From JBJKSO01 sp046703825 (GTDB lineage: Bacteria > Chloroflexota > Dormibacteria > Aeolococcales > Bog-877), in the NCBI GenBank assembly GCA_046703825.1, contig JBJKSO010000012.1, forward strand, positions 1-8,711: DNA of 8,711 bases, in the 5' to 3' direction. A program made the translations under genes and the position numbers. The notes under the pieces are model-generated. The model did no database searches and was not told the origin of the DNA. It saw only the letters and a program-made list of their open reading frames with translations. Numbering within the stretch: position 1 is the first letter of the stretch; each line of letters starts with the position of its first letter. Of the stretch, positions 1 to 6,455 are shown piece by piece.

Positions 1-430
1 GGCTCACCGCCCGCTCCAGCTCGCGCAACTCGGCTGCGTCGCAGGCGGCGAAGTCCACCGTGCGCAGGTGCTCCTCCAGGCTGGCCCGACCCCGCGGGGC
101 AGTCTCCCGGGTCGGCCTCCGGCTACCGGCGGGACTCGACTCTGCTCCGGGCCTGGAGCGCAGGTGGGCCGGCGGCTCAGTGGGCTGCCCCGCCGGGCGC
201 GGGTGCACCCATCCGGCGGTGAGGCGGTCGAAGACACGCAGCTCCTCGCGGCTGTGGCACCAGCTGGCCCGCAGAGCGTCGCGGCAGTCGGCGGGCCGAT
301 CCAGGCCAACCTCGCGCGCCGCCCGCAGTCCCCAGAGCAGGTCCCCGGTTCCGAGTCCGACACCAGCCTGGCGCAGCGACCGCGCCAGCCCGGTGAAGAA
401 GCGCAGCACCAGGCGCTCGCCGTCAGGCAC
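1..430 (-). CDS. CoxE-like VWA-domain protein, N-terminal part (cut by the left window edge)
   Basis: The frame starts at a GTG (430-428) and reads about 143 residues before the window ends. It begins MPDGERLVLRFF and continues with TGLARSLRQAGVGLGTGDLL, then an Arg- and Pro-rich linker (about residues 75-115). The N-terminal helical part resembles CoxE-family proteins, which carry a von Willebrand A (MIDAS) domain further downstream; that domain would lie beyond the left edge and is not seen. Family knowledge: CoxE works with the MoxR ATPase CoxD in maturing the Mo/Cu centre of CO dehydrogenase and is also found beside form II enzymes. The GTG start is chosen because GGAG lies 8 nt upstream and because it overlaps the moxR stop by 8 nt in another frame, which suggests coupled translation. 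A longer-looking ORF over the same bases in another minus-strand frame (4-363) is low-complexity and is a shadow. Identification rests on the N-terminal pattern and on position after moxR. Confidence 0.75.
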   Translation of the reverse strand, partial: MPDGERLVLRFFTGLARSLRQAGVGLGTGDLLWGLRAAREVGLDRPADCRDALRASWCHSREELRVFDRLTAGWVHPRPAGQPTEPPAHLRSRPGAESSPAGSRRPTRETAPRGRASLEEHLRTVDFAACDAAELRELERAVS

Positions 431-1322
431 GACCGCTACTCCGCGCCAGCAGCTCGTCGGTACCCAGCTCGCGCACCAGCGCCAGATCCTCCTGATACTT
501 GAGCAGGCTCCCCAGAGTCTCGTCCACCACCTCGGGGGTGAGCACCTGCTGGCCAAGGGCCGCCAGGGCCTGGGACCAGTCGAGCGTCTCCGCCACGCCC
601 GGCAGCTTGTAGAGGTCGGTCTGCCGCAGCTGTTGCACGAAGCTGACCGCCTGGCGCGCGAGCTCGCCGGAAACCTCGGGCAGCCGCGACCGCACGATCG
701 CCAGCTCCACCTCCGGGCTCGGGTAGTCGATCCAGTGATACAGGCAGCGCCGCTTCAGGGCGTCGTGCAGCTCGCGGGTCCGGTTGGAGGTGCAGACGAC
801 CACCGGGGGCGAGGCTGCGGTGATAGTGCCCAGCTCGGGGATCGTCACCTGCCAATCTGAGAGCAGCTCGAGCAAAAAGGCTTCGAACTCATCGTCAGAG
901 CGATCGAGCTCGTCGATCAGGAGCACCGGCGTGGCCCCGTCCCCACCAAGGGCTTGCAGCAGCGGGCGGCGGATCAGGAAAGTCTCCGAGAAGACGTCCA
1001 CCTCGCCCCCGGCGATCTCCTGCTGGCGGATGGCAAGCAGCTGACGCGGGTGGTTCCACTCGTACAGAGCCTGGTGCACGTCGATGCCCTCGTAGCACTG
1101 CAGACGTACCAGCGGCGCTCCCAGGACCAGAGCCAACGCCTTGGCGCACTCGGTTTTCCCCACTCCGGCTTCGCCCTCGAGCAGCAGCGGACGCTGCAGG
1201 CGAAGGCTCAGGAAGCAGGCGGTAGCCAGGGGCCGATCGGCGAGGTAGCCGGTGGCCGCCAGCGCTTGCTGCACCTGGTCCACCGACCCGAGCTGCGACG
1301 CGGGCGCTTGCTCACCGGCCAT
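423..1322 (-). CDS. MoxR-family AAA+ ATPase (CoxD-like)
   Basis: This 299-residue protein is a MoxR-type AAA+ ATPase, a chaperone-like motor that acts with a VWA partner to mature metalloenzymes. Walker A is GEAGVGKT (50-57), Walker B is VLLIDE (133-138), and sensor 1 is the TSN at 178-180, followed by LKRRC (189-193) with the likely arginine-finger region. The segment CYEGIDVHQALYEWN (76-90) and the YHWIDYP stretch near 195-201 are typical of the CoxD branch. Length is normal. The ATG at 1322 has GGAGG 4 nt upstream. It follows coxM after a 64-nt palindromic gap and overlaps the coxE-like gene by 8 nt, so it probably belongs to the cox operon. In Oligotropha, CoxD is needed to build the Cu-S-Mo site; what a MoxR does for form II enzymes is not settled. 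The family call is firm; the CoxD-like subfamily rests on context and these motifs. Confidence 0.92.
   Translation of the reverse strand: MAGEQAPASQLGSVDQVQQALAATGYLADRPLATACFLSLRLQRPLLLEGEAGVGKTECAKALALVLGAPLVRLQCYEGIDVHQALYEWNHPRQLLAIRQQEIAGGEVDVFSETFLIRRPLLQALGGDGATPVLLIDELDRSDDEFEAFLLELLSDWQVTIPELGTITAASPPVVVCTSNRTRELHDALKRRCLYHWIDYPSPEVELAIVRSRLPEVSGELARQAVSFVQQLRQTDLYKLPGVAETLDWSQALAALGQQVLTPEVVDETLGSLLKYQEDLALVRELGTDELLARSSGRA
439..442 (-). promoter_or_regulatory. Ribosome binding site deciding the GTG start of coxE
   Basis: GGAG on the minus strand, 8 nt before the GTG at 430 and inside the last codons of moxR. It supports the non-ATG start, since no ATG in that frame lies nearby. 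Confidence 0.5.
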
Positions 1323-1343
1323 GCTGCCTCCAACTATGGCAGC
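1323..1343 (-). promoter_or_regulatory. Hairpin covering part of the moxR ribosome binding site
   Basis: Arms GCTGCC (1343-1338 on the transcript) and GGCAGC (1328-1323) form a perfect 6-bp stem with a 9-nt loop, ending directly at the moxR ATG. The GGAGG ribosome binding site (1331-1327) lies partly in the loop and partly in the 3' arm, so folding would hinder initiation. Function is inferred. Confidence 0.4.
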
Positions 1344-1370
1344 CCGGGCGGCCCCGAGTGGCCGCCCGGG
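1343..1370 (-). repeat. Strong GC-only inverted repeat (11-bp stem) between coxM and moxR
   Basis: CCCGGGCGGCC and GGCCGCCCGGG are perfect reverse complements (1343-1353 and 1360-1370) around a 6-nt loop. In the coxM-moxR transcript this is a very stable hairpin beginning 16 nt after the coxM stop. No U-run follows it, so a classical intrinsic terminator is not supported. It could protect the coxSLM mRNA 3' end, attenuate transcription, or pause polymerase. A shorter palindrome, GCGGC-ct-GCCGC, sits next to it at 1373-1384. Confidence 0.6.
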
Positions 1371-1386
1371 TAGCGGCCTGCCGCGC

Positions 1387-2193
1387 TTAGGCGGCGGCCT
1401 CGAGCGCGCGTCTGGTCAGCACCCTGGCCAGATGGCGGCGGAAGTCGGACGAGGCGCGCAGATCGCTCGGCGGGTTGAGGTTCTCCGCCGCCACCCGGGC
1501 AGCCTCGGCAGGCGGTTGCCCGGCGGCCAGGGCCGATTCCACGAGAGTCGCCCTGACCGGGGTGGGGCCGACGTTGGTCAGCCCCACCCGCCACCCCTGC
1601 CCCACCTGTTGGACCGCAACCCCCACGATCGCCCAGTCGAACATGCGGCGACGGAATTTCAGGTAGTGATGAGGTCCCGCCGCAACCGGAAACACCACCT
1701 CTGTGACCAACTCATCTGGCTCCAGCACGGTAGTGAACAGATGCTGGAAGAAGTCGGCGGCAGCGACAGTGCGGCGGCTGGTCACGATCTGGGCGTCCAG
1801 CATCAGCGCCAGCGTGGGATAGTCTCCCGCCGCGTCAGCGTGGGCGATGACCCCGCCCAGGGTTCCCCGGGACCGGACCTGCGGATCCCCGACCTGAGCC
1901 GCCATCTCGGCCAGGAGCGGCAGCGATCGACGTACCTCGGTCGACCGCTCCAGCGTGCGATGGCGGGTCAAGGCCCCGATGCGCAGCTGCCCGTCGTCTA
2001 TGCGGATGAAGTCCAGCTCTTTGATCGGGTTGACATCCACCAGCGCGGTCGGCTGCGACAGGCGCAACCGCATCAGGGGAATCAGGCTGTGCCCGCCGGC
2101 GAGCACCTTGGCGTCCGGGCCGAGGCTCTGCAGTTGCTGGCTGGCCTCCGCCACCGAGCGGGCTCGCCTGTACTCGAAAGCTGCCGGGATCAT
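1387..2193 (-). CDS. coxM: CO-dehydrogenase-like FAD subunit (CoxM family)
   Basis: This 268-residue protein is the medium, FAD-binding subunit of a xanthine-oxidase-family molybdenum hydroxylase; it takes electrons from the [2Fe-2S] subunit and passes them to an external acceptor. The family's FAD signatures are both visible: AGGHSLIP (32-39) and TLGG at 111-114 followed by HADAAGDYP (118-126). The rest, from about 165, fits the C-terminal CO_deh_flav_C domain. The protein has no cysteine at all, so the extra [4Fe-4S] insertion known from the beta subunit of 4-hydroxybenzoyl-CoA reductase is absent. The ATG at 2193 overlaps the coxL stop in an ATGA arrangement (4 nt) and has AGGAGG 7 nt upstream, so translation is probably coupled. 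It is the third gene of an S-L-M set. Length is slightly short but complete for the family. Confidence 0.93.
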   Translation of the reverse strand: MIPAAFEYRRARSVAEASQQLQSLGPDAKVLAGGHSLIPLMRLRLSQPTALVDVNPIKELDFIRIDDGQLRIGALTRHRTLERSTEVRRSLPLLAEMAAQVGDPQVRSRGTLGGVIAHADAAGDYPTLALMLDAQIVTSRRTVAAADFFQHLFTTVLEPDELVTEVVFPVAAGPHHYLKFRRRMFDWAIVGVAVQQVGQGWRVGLTNVGPTPVRATLVESALAAGQPPAEAARVAAENLNPPSDLRASSDFRRHLARVLTRRALEAAA

Positions 2194-4535
2194 GCGTGCG
2201 CCTCCTGCATCAGCCGCCAGATCCGGTCGGGACTGGCCGGCATCTCCACATGGCGGATACCCAGCGGGCTGAGAGCGTCGCAGACCGCGTTGACGACGGC
2301 GGCGCTGGCCGCAATCGTCCCGGCTTCCCCGATCCCCTTGACCCCGAGCGGGTTGGTGGGGCTCGGGGTGACGGTGCGGTCCAGAATGGGCTCCGGAATC
2401 TCGTTGATGGTGGGCAGCAGATACTCCAGCATCGAGCCTGTCTGGAGCTGGCCGCTGTCGTGGTCGTAACGCACGTCCTCGTAAAGCGCCTGGGCAATGC
2501 TCTGGGCGATCCCGCCGTGCAACTGACCGTCGACCACCATGGGGTTGATCACAGTGCCGCAGTCGTCGACCGCGTAGTAGGCGTCGATCCGCACGGCACC
2601 GGTCTCGGCGTCCACCTCAACCTGGCAGAGGTGCGCTCCAAACGGCCAGACCCAGTTGGGTGGGTCGAAGTAGCTGACCGCCTCGAGCCCGTGCTCCATC
2701 CCCTCGGGCAGGTTGCCGCCATACGCCGCCAGCGCCACCTCCTGGATGCTCTTCGCGGCGGCCGGATTGCCGCGCACGGCGAACTTGCCCTGCTCGAAGA
2801 CGACGTCGTCGGGGTTGGCCTCCAGCAGGTGTGCGGCAAGCCGGCGGGCCTTTTCGCGCACCACCAGTGCCGCCTTGTGCACCGCTACCCCACCCACGGC
2901 GAGGCTGCGGCTGCCATAGCTGCCGTAGCCGAAGGAGGCGCCCTCGGCGGTGTCACCGTGACGCAGCTCCACCGCTTCCAGCGGGATGCCCAGGGCATCC
3001 GCGGTGATCTGCGCGAAGGTTGTCTCGTGGCTTTGGCCATGTGCGTGCGTGCCGGCCACCACGGCCACCGATCCGCTCGGCAGTAAGCGCACCTGCGCCG
3101 ACTCGACCAAGGCGATGCCGCCGGTGGCGGCCGCCGTGGGCTGGCTCGGCCCGAAGCCGCAGATCTCCACCCAGGTGCTGAGGCCGATGCCGACCAGCCG
3201 ACCCTCGCGGCGCAGCTCCGCCTGGCGGCGGCGGCGTTCTTGGTAGTCGGACAGTTCCAGCACCCGATCGAGCGTCAGGTGGTAGTTGCCGGAGTCGTAC
3301 ACCAGCCCAAAGTTGTTGGTGTGGGGGAATTCAGTGGCGAAGTTCTTGCGGCGGATCTCGACCGGATCCATGCCGATCTCGGTCGCTACCAGGTCAACCA
3401 TGCGCTCGCACAGATGGGTCGCCTCGGGCCGGCCCGCACCACGGTAGGGGTCGGTGGGGACCCGGTTGGTCAGCACGCCGACCGTCCGCGCCTCGATCGC
3501 CCGCCAGCGGTAGACGCCACCCGCCAGCAGGTAGGTGCAGGCCTGAAAGGCACCGAAGGTGCCGTGATAGGCGCCGAGGTCCAGCAGCTGGGTGAGGCGC
3601 ATCCCCAAGAGGGTGCCGTCGCGCTGGGCCGCCACCTCCACGTCGAAGATCTGGCCCCTCCCGTGCGTCGTGCCCATGACGTTCTCGGTGCGGGTCTCGA
3701 TCCACTTGACGGGACGCCCCAACAGCTTGGCCGCAGCCGGGACCAGGTAGTCCTCCGGGTAGGGGCTGATCTTGCTCCCGAAGGCGCCACCGACATCGCC
3801 GGAGACCACCCGCACCCGGCTCTCGGGAATGCCCATGGCTCCCGAGACAAACAGCCGGATGAAGTGAGGGTTCTGGCTCCCCATCCAGATGGTGAGCCGC
3901 TCGTCGTAGCCGGAGTACTCCGCCACCACCCCGCGCGTCTCCAGGGCGATGGGGAGCAAGCGCTGCTGCACGATCCGCTCTTTGACCTTGACCTCGGCCC
4001 CAGCGAAGACCGAGTCGATTTCGCCGGAACTGAAGGTCATGTCCCAGCCGATGTTGTCGGGACCGTCCGAGTGAGCCTTGGCGGCACCGGCGGCCATCGC
4101 CTGCTCCAAGTCCATCACCGCCGGCAACTCCTCGTAGTCGACATCGACCAGATCGGCGGCGTCGAAGGCGCGGGCCCGTTCGGTGGCCACCACTACCGCC
4201 ACCGGCTCTCCCTGAAAGCAGACCTCGTCCTCCGCGATGGGAAACCGCGGCGGCACGTACTTCTTCTCGGGGGCGAACGACGGGGTGACCGGCATGGTCC
4301 CGCTCAGCACGCCGCGGAAGTCCTTGGCGGTGAACACCCCCAGCACCCCGGGCAGCCGCTTTGCCGCGCTGGCGTCGATGCTTCGCACCCGGGCGTGCGC
4401 GTACGGGCTGCGGACCACCGCCAGGTGAGCCATCCCGGGTCGGGTGACGTTGTCGACGAAGCGCCCGTGTCCTGTAATCAGCCGCGGGTCCTCGCGCCGC
4501 TGGACCCGAGCCCCCACCAACTGGCTGATCGCCAT
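2190..4535 (-). CDS. coxL: Form II CO-dehydrogenase-like molybdopterin subunit (CoxL family)
   Basis: At 781 residues this is the large catalytic subunit, which would bind molybdopterin cytosine dinucleotide. Visible motifs: VGARVQRREDPRLITG at the N-terminus, GDVGGAFGSK (246-255), GQSHETT (500-506), YGSYGSRS (537-544) and the C-terminal GVKGIGEAGT, whose E737 matches the catalytic base of the family. The active-site loop is PYRGAGR (363-369), the form II signature; true form I CO dehydrogenases have AYxCSFR with a Cys that ligates copper, and that Cys is missing here. The enzyme is therefore probably not a bona fide aerobic CO dehydrogenase; CO, aldehyde or N-heterocycle substrates cannot be told apart from sequence. 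The ATG at 4535 is chosen because GAGGG lies 6 nt upstream, the family N-terminus starts there, and the coxS stop is 2 nt before it. The same frame stays open to an ATG at 5069, but that extension lies over coxS in another frame and is an artefact. Confidence 0.95.
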   Translation of the reverse strand: MAISQLVGARVQRREDPRLITGHGRFVDNVTRPGMAHLAVVRSPYAHARVRSIDASAAKRLPGVLGVFTAKDFRGVLSGTMPVTPSFAPEKKYVPPRFPIAEDEVCFQGEPVAVVVATERARAFDAADLVDVDYEELPAVMDLEQAMAAGAAKAHSDGPDNIGWDMTFSSGEIDSVFAGAEVKVKERIVQQRLLPIALETRGVVAEYSGYDERLTIWMGSQNPHFIRLFVSGAMGIPESRVRVVSGDVGGAFGSKISPYPEDYLVPAAAKLLGRPVKWIETRTENVMGTTHGRGQIFDVEVAAQRDGTLLGMRLTQLLDLGAYHGTFGAFQACTYLLAGGVYRWRAIEARTVGVLTNRVPTDPYRGAGRPEATHLCERMVDLVATEIGMDPVEIRRKNFATEFPHTNNFGLVYDSGNYHLTLDRVLELSDYQERRRRQAELRREGRLVGIGLSTWVEICGFGPSQPTAAATGGIALVESAQVRLLPSGSVAVVAGTHAHGQSHETTFAQITADALGIPLEAVELRHGDTAEGASFGYGSYGSRSLAVGGVAVHKAALVVREKARRLAAHLLEANPDDVVFEQGKFAVRGNPAAAKSIQEVALAAYGGNLPEGMEHGLEAVSYFDPPNWVWPFGAHLCQVEVDAETGAVRIDAYYAVDDCGTVINPMVVDGQLHGGIAQSIAQALYEDVRYDHDSGQLQTGSMLEYLLPTINEIPEPILDRTVTPSPTNPLGVKGIGEAGTIAASAAVVNAVCDALSPLGIRHVEMPASPDRIWRLMQEAHA

Positions 4536-4537
4536 GA

Positions 4538-5056
4538 TCAGCCCTCTACCGCGGCCGCCGCCGCCTCTCCCAGGGGCTCGGTGGCTTCGCCGCGCATCTG
4601 GCGGGCGGCGGCGCGAACCGCCTTGCGGATGTTGACGTAGCCGGTGCAGCGGCAGAGGTTCCCCTCCAGGCCCCGCCCGATCTCCTCGTCGGACGGATCC
4701 TGGTTCTCGGCCAGCAGCGCCGCGGCCGCCATGATGAAGCCGGGGGTGCAGTAGCCACACTGCAGCCCGTGGTTCTCCCAGAACGCGCGCTGCAGCGGGT
4801 GGAGTTCGCCGTCGTGCGCGAGGCCCTCGATCGTGGTGACCTCGCTGCCATCTGCCTGGACTGCGAACATGGTGCAGCTCTTGACCGGCTCGCCGTTCAC
4901 CAGCACGGTGCAGGCCCCACACTGGCTGGTGTCGCAGCCCACATGGGTGCCGGTGAGCCCGCAAACCTCCCGCAGGTAGTAGACCAGCAACAGCCGGGGT
5001 TCGACCTCGTCTGCGCGGCTTAAGCCGTTGATGGTCACCGCCAGTGCTTCCGCCAT
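4538..5056 (-). CDS. coxS: CO-dehydrogenase-like [2Fe-2S] subunit (CoxS family)
   Basis: This 172-residue small subunit carries electrons from the Mo centre of CoxL to the FAD of CoxM. All eight ligands are present: the plant-ferredoxin-type N-terminal cluster has C41, C46, C49 and C61 (CDTSQCGAC, then KSC), and the helical C-terminal domain has C100 and C103 (QCGYCTPGF) plus C135 and C137 (LCRCTGY). The N-terminus AVTINGL is typical, and the length is usual apart from an Ala/Glu-rich tail after about residue 153. The ATG at 5056 is preceded by GGAGGTGA (5067-5060), a near-perfect Shine-Dalgarno sequence, consistent with the first gene of an operon. The stop lies 2 nt before coxL. There is no Tat or other signal peptide, so the complex should be cytoplasmic, on the inner face of the membrane at most. 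Confidence 0.96.
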   Translation of the reverse strand: MAEALAVTINGLSRADEVEPRLLLVYYLREVCGLTGTHVGCDTSQCGACTVLVNGEPVKSCTMFAVQADGSEVTTIEGLAHDGELHPLQRAFWENHGLQCGYCTPGFIMAAAALLAENQDPSDEEIGRGLEGNLCRCTGYVNIRKAVRAAARQMRGEATEPLGEAAAAAVEG

Positions 5057-5059
5057 GCG

Positions 5060-5067
5060 TCACCTCC
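5060..5067 (-). promoter_or_regulatory. Strong ribosome binding site of coxS
   Basis: GGAGGTGA on the minus strand matches eight bases of the 16S anti-Shine-Dalgarno complement. The GGAGG core is 6 nt from the ATG at 5056. It fixes that start over the out-of-frame ATG at 5069. Confidence 0.75.
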
Positions 5068-5077
5068 ATGAGCGAGG

Positions 5078-5098
5078 CCGCGGGCCTGCCGGCCGCGG
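5078..5098 (-). repeat. Inverted repeat in the coxS leader
   Basis: CCGCGGGCC (5078-5086) and GGCCGCGG (5091-5098) pair with a single bulged base around a 4-nt loop. In the transcript the hairpin ends about 10 nt before the coxS ribosome binding site. No U-run follows, so it is not a convincing terminator. A leader or pause hairpin is possible. Confidence 0.4.
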
Positions 5099-5134
5099 GG
5101 TGACAGCGGCTTACCGGACCACCAGATCCCCCAC

Positions 5135-5146
5135 CGACCGTGGTCG
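5135..5146. promoter_or_regulatory. Operator-like palindrome at the predicted coxS transcription start
   Basis: CGACC-GT-GGTCG is a perfect 5+2+5 palindrome 8 nt downstream of the predicted -10 box. It lies within a wider inverted repeat, GACCAC (5117-5122) and GTGGTC (5140-5145). The position suits a repressor site. No regulator gene is visible, and short GC-rich palindromes arise easily by chance in this DNA. Confidence 0.25.
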
Positions 5147-5153
5147 CCTGGCG

Positions 5154-5182
5154 ATTATTGCGCCCGCGGGGAAGGCTGGCAA
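5154..5182 (-). promoter_or_regulatory. Sigma70-type promoter for the coxSLM operon
   Basis: On the minus strand TTGCCA (5182-5177) and AATAAT (5159-5154) are separated by exactly 17 nt; each differs from the TTGACA/TATAAT consensus at one position. An AT-only hexamer is conspicuous in this GC-rich DNA. The -35 box begins 3 nt after the ligase stop codon, and the predicted start near 5147 gives a leader of about 90 nt before coxS. It separates the cox operon from the ligase-der-gpmI group upstream. Consensus is judged by eye; the host's sigma factor preference is unknown. Confidence 0.55.
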
Positions 5183-5185
5183 TGG

Positions 5186-6445
5186 TCAGGAGCGCAGGTC
5201 GCGCACGCGCGTCAGCTTGCCCTCGCTGCGGGGCAGGCTGCCCCGCTCCACCGGCCGCACCTCCAGCCTGAGATTAAGCGCCGCCTGGAGCGCCCGGCGG
5301 GCAGCCTCAGCCGCCGCGGCGTCCTCCGTCTCGACCAACACCACCAGCGCGTCCATCGGGCCGCTCCGGTGCAACTCGATCATGTAATTGGCAGTCCCGG
5401 TGCGCTCGATCACCAGCCGCTCGATCTCGGACGGGAAGACGTTGACTCCCCGCACCACCAGCATGTCGTCGGTGCGCCCGTGCACCCGGCTCATCCGCAG
5501 ATGCCAGCGGCCGCAGTCACACCGGCTGCGGTCGACGCTCACCACATCCCCGGTACGGTAGCGCAGCAGCGGCATGCACTCCCGGCCCAGGGTAGTCAGG
5601 GTGAGCTCCCCCGGCTCCCCGTCCGCCACCGGCACCCCGGACTGAGGGTCGAGCACCTCCACCAGGAAGGCGTCCTCCCAGATATGCAGGCCGGAGCGGG
5701 CGGCACACTCCATGGCGACGCCCGGACCCAGCACCTCGCTCAGTCCGTAGATGTCGTAGGGTTCGAGCCCGAGCGAGGCCCGCAGCGGGGTCCGCATGGC
5801 GTCGGACTAGGGCTCGGCTCCGAAGACGCCGAGCCGGAGCTGGAGCCCCGCGGCACCGCCGTCTCCGAGGGCCTCGGCTATGGCCAGAGCGTAGGAGGGG
5901 GTGCAACACAGCACACTGGCTTTGAGGTCCCGCAGCAGCAGGCACTGACGCTCGGTGTTACCACCCGAGGCCGGCACAACCGCGCACCCCAGCAACTCGG
6001 CCCCGCCGTGGAGACCCAGTCCGCCGGTGAAGAGCCCGTAGCCGTAGGCGACATGAACCACATCGCTGGCGCCCACCCCCACCATCGCCAGGCACCGGGC
6101 CACCAACATCTGCCAGCGCTGGAGGTCGGCGGCACTGTAGCCGACCAAGGTGGGCTTGCCCCGGGTGCCCGACGACGCGTGCAGCCGCACCACCCGCTCG
6201 AGGCCGAGGCCGAAGAGGCCGAACGGGTAGGCGTCGCGCAGGTCTGCTTTGGCGGTGGGGGGCAGCTGCCGCAGGCGCTCTAGCGAATCCACCCGGGAGG
6301 GTTCGAGACCCGCCGCGCGCAGGCGTGCCATGTAGAAAGACACCCGGGACGCCAACTGGACCGTCACCGGCAAGAGCCGGGACTGCCATCGGTCGATTTG
6401 CTCACGGGAGAGCCGGTCGGCCCGCAGCCAGGAGGCGGCCCCCAT
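5186..6445 (-). pseudogene. Phenylacetate-CoA-ligase-like AMP-forming enzyme interrupted by an in-frame amber codon
   Basis: Read through the stop, this is a 419-codon PaaK-type ligase, which activates a carboxylic acid with ATP to an acyl-AMP and then a CoA thioester. Codons 1-212 contain the nucleotide loop SSGTRGKPT (91-99) and end in FGAEP. Codon 213 is TAG (5809-5807). The same frame then continues SDAM and YGLSEVLGPG (233-242), YRTGD (296-300), CDCGR (309-313), GRTDDMLVVRG (323-333) and SEGK with the C-terminal catalytic Lys (K410). Relatives read GAEPW here, so one change, TGG to TAG, explains the break; nothing else is missing. The ATG at 6445 is chosen because the family N-terminus fits and AGGA lies 8 nt upstream over the Der stop; GTG at 6448 is an alternative. 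An ATG at 5797 could restart the C-terminal half, but no ribosome binding site precedes it. Substrate is unknown: phenylacetate is only the family name. It could be a recent pseudogene, a sequencing error or, least likely, readthrough. Confidence 0.88.
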
Positions 6446-6455
6446 CACACCAATC

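Noticed and set aside
60..860. Plus-strand open frame opposite coxE and moxR.
   Set aside because: Compositional shadow without domains. The minus-strand genes have clear motifs and coupled starts.
1343..1370. Rho-independent terminator after coxM.
   Set aside because: The stem is strong, but no T-run follows on the coding strand, so it is recorded as an inverted repeat only.
3240..4640. Plus-strand open frame of 466 codons antisense to coxL.
   Set aside because: Mirror of coxL codon bias, with no family-like motif or ribosome binding site; coxL itself is unambiguous.
1387..5056. Genuine aerobic CO dehydrogenase (form I).
   Set aside because: CoxL has PYRGAGR instead of AYxCSFR, so the copper-ligating Cys is absent, and the gene order is S-L-M.
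4536..5069. Upstream extension of the coxL frame to ATG 5069, which would give a 959-residue protein.
   Set aside because: It overlaps coxS on the same strand in another frame. The extension is a low-complexity Arg/Gly/Pro translation, while coxS has all eight cluster cysteines and coxL has a family-typical start with its own ribosome binding site at 4535.
5807..5809. Genome-wide reassignment of TAG to an amino acid.
   Set aside because: der ends in TAG at 6458-6456 with a non-conserved continuation and the ligase start directly after it, so TAG acts as a stop in this genome.
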